NCBI GenBank assembly: GCA_002917075.1 | Contig: NTMA01000042.1 | Coordinates: 247,092 to 311,091, forward strand | Direction: 5' to 3' | DNA: 64,000 nt | DNA from: Hawksworthiomyces lignivorus | Lineage: Eukaryota > Ascomycota > Sordariomycetes > Ophiostomatales > Ophiostomataceae | Shown here: in pieces, positions 21,696-32,347 of the stretch | Position numbering within the stretch: position 1 is the stretch's first letter | Layout of the letters: the number at the start of each line of letters is the position of its first letter | The notes under the pieces: generated by a model | What the model saw: only the letters and a program-made list of their open reading frames with translations | Databases searched by the model: none | What the model was told of the DNA's origin: nothing | Translations under genes and position numbers: made by a program

Positions 21696-22193
21696 CCAGC
21701 ATGCGGGATAAAGAGATGTGGTCGACACTGGCAATTCAATGTAATCATCTTCGAGTGTGGATGTCATCATTCGAGAAACTAGACGCAAGTTATCTATGTA
21801 CTGTATGATGCGCAATTTACGCGATGTTGTTATAGAAAAATGGCTGTGGCGCGGCACAGGAGGACATTTGAATATTGTCGGCTTTGCTACTGTCGACAGA
21901 GTTTAGACGACAGTTGATACCACGGTATGGCTATGGCTAGAATAACGAGCTGCAATTTTTTTACGGAATGGATGATATTACAGAATGTTGAATTGTTTGC
22001 ATGGTGCACTTCTAGTCATCATGCGGTTATTCAAAGCAGCCGAGGTGAGTAAGCTAGCGACTTGAGCAAGGCAGCATGTTAACGTCTCTCATTAACTTGC
22101 TATGTATTCTTTCGTTCACATTCGTCAAATGTTTTATGAAAATATTGTATCAAAAAGAGTAAATTACTTCCAACAGCCCAAAGAGGTAGTATC
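21696..22193. other. Convergent 3' intergenic region
   Basis: About 500 bases between the 3' ends of the monooxygenase and spt3. AT-rich, no gene seen. Confidence 0.5.
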
Positions 22194-23349
22194 CTATAGG
22201 TCCAATTGAGTCGCGGAGCGAATACTAGTGCGAGACAGATTTGTCCTTCTCTTGGCGGCGGTCCGTAGGGCTTGGAAAGCCCGTCGTACGTGTGTCGGTT
22301 CGATGGGCGACCGTGGCGCCACAACATCTGTAAATAGTCCCCCGAGCGACCTGCTCTGTTCCGATGAGCTCCTACGGCTAGACGCTTCGGTGGTTTCAGC
22401 ACACGAGAGGTCTCTCCGCTGGATGCGCAAGGCTTCTGCGGTGAGATTCTGCACCATTTCCGAGGTGAGCAGGCCGAGGATGTCGAGGACGTCGTCCGCC
22501 GCCCTGTGCTCCGCGATGACGCCGAGGCCGGACCACTGGCGGAACCGGTTCTTGCGGTGGGTGAAGGAGGCGCGGCGGTACTCGGACCAGGTCTTGTACT
22601 CGGTGACCGTCATATCGCGGGTCACCTCCTCTGCGCGGCGCAGCCGGTCGAGCGTAAACGTGCTCAGCTGGCTGTCGCCGTTTTCGTCCTGGCGCGCCTC
22701 GGGGGCATCCACGGAAAAATACGACGGGAGATCCCACGGCATGTGGACGGCCGGCAGCTTACCCGCCTGGACGGCCGACCGCTCCTCCTCCTCGTTGTCC
22801 GGTCCGGCCGGCTGTTCGCCGTCGAGCAGGTCGGCCGCGGCGTCGCCCTTATCGTCCGAGACCTTGGCGTTCTTGCGGACCGCCTTCCAGGCCAGAAAGT
22901 TGCGCACGCGCGCGACGCGGGCCTGGTCGTGGCGGAACTGGAAAATCAAGTCGTTGTTCGAGAACGCGGGAGAACCGCGGCGGCGCGCCAGCTCGTCGGC
23001 CGTGGTCAGCTGCAAAGATGTGGTGAGATGACAGTTTCGGGCAGCGCTGACTCTTCTTCTATAAGGCCGTCTAAAGAGAGGGAGACCAACGAAGTGCCCT
23101 TACCATGCGAACAACTTGATCATGGACAATGCTCTCGATCAGTCCAATTGTGTGAGTGCTCGGTTCCAGTGTCTCTCCAACTACGTGCATCATCTTGCTG
23201 AGTTAGCCATCGGCAAAGCTAGGGAAACTATTCAACAGCGTTCTGCGATTCTCAACTGCTCTATACAGATATGACAATTAGAGTATGGACTTCTTGTTTG
23301 TACGGACCTGTAGAATTTCGTCTTTAAACTGTGGTTCTCTGACGGCCAT
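22194..23349 (-). CDS. spt3: SAGA complex subunit Spt3
   Basis: Three exons on the minus strand: 23349-23308, 23193-23104 and 23009-22194 (315 aa). The start reads MAVREPQFKDEILQ and joins MMHVVGETLEPS, then LTTADELARRRG. This is the histone-fold core of Spt3, which binds TBP and works in the SAGA coactivator in the nucleus. The rest matches the family: DLIFQFRHDQ, KVSDDKGDAAADLL, MPWDLPSYFS, EYRRASFTHRK, and PIEPTHVRRAFQ near the end. Intron 2 (GTAAGG...TTGCAG, 94 nt) is clear. Intron 1 (114 nt) has a weak GTCCGT donor, and the phase needs an AAG acceptor at 23194-23196 rather than the CAG three bases earlier, so the first junction is less certain. The linker is acidic (NEEEER). Confidence 0.9.
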
Positions 23350-25624
23350 GTCTGTGATATTGGCAGAACTATAGTTGCTAGCTAGGTAGGTGGAATCGTC
23401 ACGATCAAAAGAAATGCACGGTGTTTAGAGGTAAGTGCTAGAATAATGAGATGAGACAGGATAAGAAAAGACATTCTTTAGGTTTATTCTATTTGATTTT
23501 GGGATTGTGCTTTGTGCAGTGTGCACATTCATCATGAATGCTGCTTTTAAATAGTGGTCTAATAACTACAATGTGTGTGTGGAACTAACTAACACTGTGG
23601 TAGTTGTGAAGGCGAGAAGCGCAAGTAAATGGGGAAGATGGCTCTACTTCGAGGATGGGGGACAAGCTGGTCTTCGGAAAGAAAGCGGTGGGGCCACAGG
23701 CGTTTTTGGAACATCCAATCAGCAATAAGGACTTATATGTCTCTGCGCCAGGGTCGCAGACCCTCAACGTAGGCAGTAATACAGATGCTTAGTACCCGGT
23801 CTGTATTTTGAGGACAACCTTGGCAAAAGATGTGTGTGTATTTAGACCTACATGCAGCCCAGCAGTTTATATGGTTACGCCATATGTGTGGCTGGTGGTT
23901 TTGATGTTTCTCGGTGCTTATTTTGGAATCACAGCACCAAACACTACCAGCAGACACGCTTCCAGTGGCCGCTGTGCCAGTCCATATGCTCCGGTGTGAT
24001 CTTCCTTAACCCCAAGCTTGGCTGCGTGCTCACTCTCTCCGTTTTTTTTTTTTTTTTTTTTTTCCTTTTCTCTCTTTTCTCACCTTTTCCTTCATCTAAC
24101 CCTATTTAATGATAATAACCAACTTTAGTGGTCATTCAGCTGTTTCTGCCAACCAATCATGCCAACCTTCTTGCTACTTCCCAGCTCGCGCCGACGATGA
24201 TGTTTGTAATTCCCTCGCAGAGTGCGCCAAAATATGAAAGCGTTGGCTAAGATATTTTTGCTTTTTTAGAAGAAATCTAACACCAAAGCTATGGCGATAT
24301 TGTCGATGTCGCCTTCGTTGTCCGAAATTAGCTTGATCTTGTTCCTAGCTTTCAACTACAACCGCTAGACGCAGAATGCCCTACCCTTTGGTCGAACACA
24401 TCTGTGAAATCTTCTGAGAGTGATAGACTGAGAAAAATCACACCAAGGTAATAAAAAAAAAGTATCTCTTGTCAAATAAATAAATAAAAACCCAGGTCCG
24501 TGACAAAAATTTGTTGTCGCTAGTGACGCTGCAGGCTACCAAAGGAACAAAGCCACCAGTATCGATGTCCATAGTGAGCGCATCCTTGATTCCTTCCCAT
24601 CGTCAGATTATCTCGAGAAAGGATATATTGAATGCAATTTCTCTAAAAGGTATGACAGTATCGCAAATACTAGCATATGGTTGATGAGCACTGATGTCAA
24701 TAACACGGCAGCGTTCTTTGACACAGTGCTTCGGTTGCACTCGTCAAATGGACATAGTTCCTGTAGGAAATCTGCAGATGTGTGGATATGCCAGCGCTAC
24801 CTAAGATGCACGATAAGAATGCCTTTGAAGTTTCATCTTGCAAAAGAACTACCGCTTGTCGAACCAAAAATGCATTCGGTGGTTGAGGGGAACTATGTTC
24901 ACCACCGAATCAATCAATTTATGGTCGCTGTAAAGCCAACGCCCATGAGACTTGGGATGCCGGAAACTGCAGGTAATTTTCGTCTTCTCCAAAAAGGTGA
25001 AAAAAGAAGCAAGGCGCAGACAAAGAAGCGAAAACTGGACGTTTAGACATCAAGCCACAGAACGGAATATCAAGAGTAATATCCGCAGAGAGAGAGGAAG
25101 AAAAAAGGGCCTAACAGGCACAAAAGCTGATCGTAAGCGAGAATACTTGTCCCCGTAGTTTCTGTTTACTGGGCCTTCTGTTTGCAAGGCCTCCTGGTTG
25201 CTCTGTACGGTAATTGTCGACGTCATTGCCTTGGAAGTTTGTAGCACGGGGCAGGCCAACTGAACGGGTTTGCTTCAAACAGAAGGGGCGAGTCATATAA
25301 TCCTCGTCATATGAGGGCAGCAGCTGCCTGAGCTATTGCATGTTCCAATCTTTCCCTCCTGCATCAGCTTGCCAGCTTGTCATCTTGTTCAACCTAGACT
25401 CAAACGTGAAGCGCAGCCTCGAATCGCAGCCTTGTTGGTCGTTCACAGTGCTGAATGACAGTGTATTCGTTCGTTTTCTCCGAGCCAGCCACGCCATGTG
25501 GAATGGTGGCCATGCGAATAATTTCCCCCCGGTCCAGCGATCGAGACCCACCCATTACGGCATAACTGGTCTCGTATCGTAATAGTTAGCATTTGCGGCA
25601 TTCATGGCGCATCCATAGCGCATC
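23350..25624. other. Intergenic region, no confident gene
   Basis: More than 2 kb between spt3 and the leader of the acyl-CoA synthetase gene. It holds a 22-base T run at 24042 and one 120-residue frame (ATG 24684, stop 25046) that is basic at the end (QTKKRKLDV) but has no motif or splice support. I treat that frame as probably not a gene. Confidence 0.45.
24042..24063. repeat. Homopolymer T(22)
   Basis: Twenty-two T bases followed by a CT-rich stretch. Confidence 0.85.
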
Positions 25625-25679
25625 ATGCACCTAAAGGGCTACACGCAACATACGGTCGCACGCTTAAAATTCAGCCCAA

Positions 25680-26372
25680 ATTGCATCCCCCCCACATCTT
25701 TCTTGCTTCCGATCTCCGCTGCCATCTCCTCATCTCTCCTCTCCTCATCTTCATCACACAAACTAAACCTCTACCCGTACCACAGCTGCTGCACACGTAC
25801 CCTTCTCGCTTCATCTTCCTCCACTTTCATCATCCCCTCCTCCACACACCCCCCCAGGAACTCCCCAAAAGGCTCATATCCATCCAATCACAACGACCAA
25901 TTCCCGTCTTCTTCTAATTTCTTCGGACTTGCTTCGCCTTTTCTTGCTGATCCCATCTCTATCTTCATTTTCCCAACAAAATATCGTCTCTTCCCGCACC
26001 TGCTCTGCCGTGTCTCTCTCTATCTCACTCTATCCCCAAAAAAGACTCTCGCTTGCTTCCCACCATTCCTTTTCTTTGCGCCATCCCGTCCGTGGGGACT
26101 CTCCAGGGTGGTATCGTACCTTGAAAGCAATTTACCAGCTTTGTTTGGTTCTTTTACATTTAGTTCCTTTTTTCTTGCTTAACCATATCAGAAAGAAAGT
26201 AGTCTCTGCATCCCGGACAACCCCTTCGGTCTTCTCATACTCACTCCATCCCCCCCCAACACCCCCTGTATTATTGCTTTTTGTATAATATTATATCATT
26301 TATTTACTGTGCTTCATTCTATCTCTTCTAGATCTCCTCTTTTTTATTCTGTGTTATTTATAGTGTCTTGTT
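25680..26372 (+). promoter_or_regulatory. CT-rich promoter / 5' leader of the acyl-CoA synthetase gene
   Basis: About 690 bases that are overwhelmingly C and T on the coding strand, directly before the ATG at 26373. Long pyrimidine tracts like this are typical of strongly expressed genes in filamentous fungi. Long frames that run through it (such as 25625-26182) are Ser/Pro/Leu-rich by composition and are not taken as genes. Confidence 0.6.
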
Positions 26373-28922
26373 ATGCGGCGTTATATTGTTCGACAGTTTA
26401 GCACCCTCTCCTCTCCGTCTCATTCACCTGCTGCGTTCTTTTCTTCTCTCTCCCAGCGTTCTTCCTTTTCCTCTTTAATTTCGGGTTCTTTCTCTTCTCC
26501 TACAAGGCCGACAGCTCTACAATCGCTCTCAATCTCTTATTCTCCGGCCTCCATCGCCTTCTTCTCTGCCACTGCCCGCTCTTTCGCTGCCATGGCGCCA
26601 ATCCTGCCGCGGCTGCCGGTCTTCGAGGCCATTGCCCAGCACGATCCCAAGTCGACCGTTGTTGTGCACTCTCTGTCCGGCCGCCGCTTTCAGTATGGTG
26701 AGCTCCTTGGCGACATCCGCAAAGTTCGGGACCAGATGTTTGAGGCCACTGGCAAGTCTGATCTCGATGGCGAGCGCGTGGCCTTTATGGTTGAGAACAG
26801 CTACGACTATGTGGGTGAGTGACGGTCCTTCTCTATGTTGCATATCTGGCTCTGCTTTCACGCAGTTTTGCTTCTCGCCTGGTCCGAGTAGACTAACACA
26901 GCCACGCCAGTCACCCTCCTTGCCATCCTGGCCGCACGAGCAATAGCAGTCCCGCTGTCCCCCGCATTCCCCATTCCAGAGCTGCAGTACATTGTAGACC
27001 ACAGCGAGGCCCTGCTCCTGCTGTCGTCTGCCAAGTTCGACGCCAAGGCCAAGGACCTCCTGGCTGCCGAGCTGGCTTCGACGCCAATTCACATGTCCGT
27101 GGCGAAGCACCTCGGCGGCAGCGCACACGAGAAAGTGGAGCTGAGCGACGAACAAGATGCCGGCAAGGGCGGCATGATGCTGTACACCTCGGGGACGACC
27201 AACCGGCCGGTATGTAGCTATGTCTCGCGGGGACGACGTGCCTTGGTCTCCTCCTGCTGCTAACTGCTTCCATAGAAAGGCGTCTTGATGCCTGAGCGCG
27301 TCATGACGGCGCAGGCCCGCTCCCTGCAGAAGGCGTGGGAATACGCCCCCTCCGACCACCTCCTCCACGTCCTCCCGCTGCACCACATTCACGGCACCAT
27401 CAACGCCCTCTACACCCCGCTCTTCTCCGGCAGCTCGATCGAGTTCCTCTTTCCCTTTAATGCGGACGCCGTGTGGCGCCGATTCGCAGCACCGTTCCTG
27501 TCGGAAACCAACGGAGCGAAAGCGGAAGCGAGCAACGGGACCAACGGAACCAACGGGACCAACGGAACCAACGGGATGAACGGCACGCACGAAGCAGAGA
27601 CGAACGGTGCGCCAAAGCAGAACGGCCACACAGAAGGCGAGCCAGCCGCTGCTGCCACCAATGGCACCAACGGCGTTAACGGTGCCAACGGCGTTAACGG
27701 TGCCAACGGCGTCAACGGCGCGAAAGCGGCCGACAAGAAAGAGGTGGTGACCTTTTTCACGGTGGTGCCGACGGTGTACAGCCGGCTGCTGGCGACGCAC
27801 AAGCTGCTGAGCCCGGCGATGCGGGAGGCGACGCGGACGGCGGTGTCGCCGGCGCACCTGCGGCTGAGCATCTCCGGGTCGGCGGCGCTGCCGACGCCGG
27901 TGAAGCAGGCGTGGACGGCGCTGTCGCGCGGCAACGTGCTGCTAGAGCGCTTCGGCATGACCGAGGTGGGCATGGCGCTGTCGTGCGGGCTGGCAGTGGC
28001 GCACCGCGTCGACGGCAGCGTGGGCTGGCCGCTGCCGTCGGTCGAGGCGCGCCTGGTCGACGTCGACACGGGCGCCGTCATCGCCCCCGGCGCCGAGACC
28101 GACCCGGCCACCGGCCGCGAGCGCGCCGGCGAGATCCAGCTGCGTGGGCCCACCATCTTTGCCGAGTACTGGCGCAACCCGGCCGCCACGGCCAGCGAGT
28201 TCGTGCCCGCCGCCGAGGACGACGCCGACCAGCGGCCCTGGTTCAAGACGGGCGACGTGGCCGTGCGGCGCGCCGTCGACGGCGTGCCCGGCGCGGGCGG
28301 AGCAGCAGAAGCGGCAGCCGAGACCGAAACGGAATCAGAGGCCACGGTCGACGATGCCGCCGCAGACGACGCCGCTGCCGACGCCGCCACCCGCGCCCGC
28401 CCGTCCCAGGACTGGACCGGCCGCGGGCCCATGTACTTTATCCTAGGCCGGCGCAGCGCCGACATTATCAAGTCGGGCGGCGAAAAGGTGTCGGCGCTCG
28501 AGGTGGAGCGCGAGCTGCTGTCGCTGCCCGTCGTGGCCGAGGCCGCCGTCGTGGCCGTGCCCTCGGGCAAGTGGGGCCACAAGGTGGGCGCCGTCGTCGT
28601 GCTCGACAAGGACAGCGGCGTCGCCGCCTGGTCTGCCATGGACATGCGCCGCGCCCTCAAGGGCCGCCTCGTCAACTACAAGATCCCCCAGGTCCTGCGC
28701 GTCGTCGAGCACATCCCCCGCAACGCCATGGGCAAGATCAACAAGAAGCAGCTGGTCGCCGCCGTCTTCGCCGACGACTACAGCGGCGACGAGACGCCCC
28801 CGCCCAAGCCGCCGGCCTCCGCCAAGGACGCCGCCAAGGAGGCCGTCAAGGAGGCCGTCAAGCAGTCTGCGGCCGAGCCGCTGGTCGAGGACGACCGGCG
28901 GGTCAAGCGGCAAAAGGTGTAA
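26373..28922 (+). CDS. Acyl-CoA synthetase, malonyl-CoA synthetase (ACSF3)-like, with repeat insertions
   Basis: Exons 26373-26814, 26911-27209 and 27276-28922 (795 aa). Both introns have clear donors (GTGAGT, GTATGT) and CTAAC branch sites. The first 73 residues are Ser/Arg-rich with almost no acids, a likely mitochondrial presequence; a second ATG at 26592 would give a shorter form. The AMP-binding signature YTSGTTNRPKGV starts at residue 239 and spans intron 2, with Asn where Gly is usual. Later blocks are LPLHHIHG, LERFGMTEVGMALS, GEIQLRGPTIF, WFKTGD, then IIKSGGEKVSALEVE and the A10 lysine in PRNAMGKINKKQL. The family activates malonate or related acids to CoA thioesters. Two insertions are unusual: Asn-Gly-X repeats (residues about 334-350 and 376-396) and an Ala/Asp/Glu-rich stretch before the hinge. 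No PTS1 is seen. Confidence 0.85.
27531..27722 (+). repeat. In-frame 9-bp Asn-Gly-X repeats
   Basis: Two arrays of AAC-GGN-NNN triplet-codon repeats (27534-27584 and 27660-27719), encoding NGTNGT... and NGVNGA... within the acyl-CoA synthetase. Confidence 0.85.
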
Positions 28923-29734
28923 AATTAGGGATGGGGGCAATCGTACATAATATTTGTTTGTATAGCAAAATAAAATTTAAAAAAAATGACGCGTTTTACG
29001 AAGAGACGGTCTATCATAAGGGATACAATTCATTCATCGGGAAAACTACATCCAAACTACTCGCCACTCTTTTCACAAGATATAGGGAGAAAAGTCATGC
29101 CTTGAAATCTATCCCATTTATTTTTTATTTTTACCGACTGTGACTACCTGGAGCCCTGAGAATGCTGAATCCGCGCGGACATAAAATAAGAAAATAAAAC
29201 GCCTTGGATAACGAGTTCTCTTCTGCACTTGCAGTCCATAATCACAACAACGTACCTCCTCCTCCCAATCAAGCTCGAAAGCATCTCCATCAGGCAGACG
29301 CTCACTAAATGCATCATCGACCACCTAAGGGTACACACACACACATATGGGCAAATACCATAAGACTTTTGAAAAAAGACAGGAAGCAACCATAAAAAAC
29401 GGCAACGCAAGAACCTGCTCCAGGTCTTATAGACTAGCTTAAACAAGAGAGAAAAAGAAACGGGAGGACAAGCGATAAGGAAACGGCGTTAATAGAGTAG
29501 TGTTCTGTTTTTTTTATTTTGTGCGGTAAAGAAGAAAGGGTATAAAGTGCACAAGCTGTACACAATCCGGGCCGGAGAAATAATCGAAAGAAGGTGACAA
29601 CGCAAAGGAAAACAAGACAGGAGCCGGATCTCTTTCTCCCTTCTGTCCGTCGATATGTTCCACCAGCTGAGGTGCCGTGTTTTTTTTTTCTATTTCTCCG
29701 GCGTGATATATGCTACTACTACTCGCTCTCTTCT
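28923..29734. other. Convergent 3' intergenic region
   Basis: The region between the acyl-CoA synthetase and eIF4E stop codons. It contains AT-rich terminator-like sequence and a short ACAC run near 29335. No gene seen. Confidence 0.5.
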
Positions 29735-30678
29735 CTACACGACCATCTTGGCTTTGGCTCGTGTGCTGCCGCTGTGCTGGGCGTCGAGGTGGCCAGAGAA
29801 CTCGATCTGCTCGTTGGCGGGCAGCTTCATGACCTCCTTGAAGCGGCGGCCGATGGCCATGAGAATGTCGCGGGCCTTATCCGGACTGCGGCCCTTGCCA
29901 CCGGCGGTGTCGCCGTCGCCGCGGCCGGGGATGGACTTGCCGATGGTGCGGGTCCAGACACCGATACGGAAGAAGGCCTTGCGGACGTTGACAACGACGC
30001 CCATGACCTCGTCGTCGTCCTCGTTCTCGAGAGTCTCGCCGATAGCAGCCAGCATGGTGTGCAGCCACAGCTCATCGATGTCGACGTTGCGCTTGTCGCG
30101 GAAAGAGTAGGACCACTTGCCGCCATGCTTGTTCTGGGCGTCCTCCCACTCGGGGCGGACACCGGCCTTGAAGAGGTGGTAGTCGGACTTTAGTGCCAGC
30201 TCCGAGACCGGGGCAATGTTGTTCTAGCGAGAGGAGTCAGAAAATGTAATAAAAAAGTAAACGTACAGAGACCCAGTGTCAAGGAGACTTATAGAGGAAG
30301 AGAGAAGGAGGTTAGAACGTACGTAAATGCCCCAGAATTCCTCGACGGAGTTGAAGGTGATGACCTCCTTCAGCAGGTCATTCCAGTTGTCGCCCTATAC
30401 GTTTCCAGCATTAGCTTTGGCTCCTCTGTAGTGAAATTGTCTAGGCCCAAGGCAGGCTGTGAAGAAACCAGAAGAACGTTGTTCCTTACCTTGCCGCTGG
30501 CCGGCTTGGTAAACCACAGCGTCCACGTGTGCATCAGCGGGTGCTTAACGGTGAAGTTCTCCTTGTCGTGGAAGACTGTGATATCCTGGGCCTTGTCTGC
30601 ATCGGACGTAGCGAGAACAGCGTTGCCGCCCTCCGGAGAGATGGGGATGGTGGTCAGATCGACTTGTGCCTCAGCCAT
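29735..30678 (-). CDS. eif4e: Translation initiation factor eIF4E (cap-binding protein)
   Basis: Three exons on the minus strand: 30678-30490, 30394-30323 and 30223-29735 (249 aa). Introns are 95 and 99 nt with GTAAGG and GTACGT donors, both in phase 0. The order of family motifs is complete: HPLMHTWTLWFTKP, GDNWNDLL (a cap-stacking Trp), VEEFWGIYNNIAP, then RPEWEDAQNKHGGKW with the second cap-binding Trp and its Glu, and later DELWLHTMLAAIGE. The protein binds the m7G cap of mRNA and recruits eIF4G in the cytoplasm. The N-terminal 45 residues are a variable tail. A long pyrimidine-rich leader on its coding strand lies upstream (30679 onwards). Confidence 0.95.
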
Positions 30679-31354
30679 TGTGTCTGACGATTGTGTGTGT
30701 ATATATTGGTGAGTCGGTAAAATTTCGGTATGCGCGCAAAAGGCGTTTTAAAAGCCTGTTGTTGTGGCCCGAGTAGCGTCGTTCTCGATGGAAAATGGTA
30801 CGAGCTCGACTGGCAGCGTTGAGTGTGGCTGTGAGGGTTGGCTGGAGAGGATCGCGAAGAGGCGGGGGAGATGTGAAGAATAGATGGAGAAGAATCTGAG
30901 CGGCGGATCGAAGATAAGAGCAAAATGAAGTGGAGAAGGAGGAGTAAAGGGAGAATGAGAAGCTGAGTCGTCAGTCGATAAGGCGGGTCAAGATCCTACA
31001 CACAGCGCAGGAGCAAAGAAAGAAAGTCGGCGTCGTTGAGAGAAGACGCTGCGACAGAAGGTGTTGAGGATTGGAGGAAAAAAACAAGAGACAACGGAAA
31101 GGAAAGACGAATCCTTTACACAGCCTTCGCTTTATGAGAAAAGTGAAATATGAGTCGACTATTGCGCCGGGCAAAAGTCTACGGAGAGTTTAGAGGCTTG
31201 ATATGGAAGAGTGGTGGATGTTTGGTGGATAGATTTAGGAAAAGAGATGAGGTGGGATTGGGGGGGAGTCTTGATGCGATGGGTTCAGACAAGAAAAAGG
31301 TGGCGGCAATATCGCAAAGTTGATAGAAGGGGACCAAGGGCAGAGCCAACCAAG

Positions 31355-31387
<33 letters not shown>

Positions 31388-32347
31388 GGCCGTCGATGTA
31401 ACTCGCGTAGTTAAAAATAAATCAGCACCAAATTTTCTGAAGCTTGACCCCGGAACCGACGAATCACAGACGCAGATCTTGATGCCTGAAATACTAGGCA
31501 TAAACTCTGCGATACTGAATACTGAATCCTTCTCTACCCTACCTCCCATATTGCCCCGTATCTATCCCCTTGTCACGGTCATCTCATCTCATGTTATCCC
31601 ATGTCATCCCATTGGAGTCAGTAGGATCATGGTTCATGGTTTCATCGCATTGGCGCAGAGCACAAGAGTGAACAGGACGCAGGGGAGATGATATCGCTGA
31701 AGCAGCGAGCAAATAGGATGGATTGGCGCTTGCTACAAAAAAGGTTGTGCTTCATTGGCACGAATTCGTCCACCATGCTGCATCCCCAAGATCTTGCCAG
31801 TTGGGTTTGAATTTCCTTTTGAGTTGAATTCGATGCCGTCAATTTTTGGCGTGTAAATCTAAAGGTGTAAAAAGAATAAACAAAATTGAATGCGCCGTAG
31901 CATATCACGAAACAAGTAGTTGAAACATGCACAAAAAGGATTGCACGTACGAGGGGAAGGATTGCTACCTTTGTTATGTGTCTTGTCATACTAAATGTGC
32001 ATTCTATCTCTGCTCTGCAAACGCTTCGCTCTTTGTCCCTTGTCTCTTACACGGCAATTTCGACAAGGAATGGGCTTTGTTAAAATGTCTCCTATTGCAT
32101 CGAGAGGCTCTTTGTTTACGGGCCAAATACCTCGATAATGAAATATCACTGTCTGCAAACGAAACGAAGAAATAAGTTGGACAAAGAACTTACTGCTACA
32201 TAGTCAAAATTTGGCACATAAATAAGACTTTCTCCTGGGCATTTAAGGGAAAAGGACCGCCATGGGATGAAAAGTTGCTACTCTATCACTAGAAGATTGG
32301 GGGGCATTGTTGGCCTGGCAAAAAGCCATTTAAGAAAAAGTCTTACC
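30679..32347. other. Divergent intergenic region with CT-rich eIF4E leader and A(31) tract
   Basis: From 30780 to about 31350 the plus strand is purine-rich, that is pyrimidine-rich on the eIF4E coding strand, as expected for its promoter and leader. A 31-base A run is at 31355. The frame at 31927-32175 is Cys-rich and short, without motif. I see no further gene before 32348. Confidence 0.5.
31355..31385. repeat. Homopolymer A(31)
   Basis: Thirty-one A bases within the upstream region of eIF4E. On that gene's strand it is a T run. Confidence 0.85.

Noticed and set aside
24684..25046. 120-aa frame on the plus strand
   Set aside because: No motif, no splice pattern, and an AT-rich setting without a promoter-like leader.
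25625..26182. 185-aa Ser/Pro/Leu-rich frame before the acyl-CoA synthetase
   Set aside because: It results from the CT-rich leader; no start context, motif or splice signals.
26529..28675. Long minus-strand frames (442 and 421 aa) opposite the acyl-CoA synthetase
   Set aside because: Shadow frames of a GC-rich gene; the plus strand has family motifs and proper introns.
31927..32175. 82-aa Cys-containing frame
   Set aside because: Too short, with no signal peptide and no Cys pattern of a known family.
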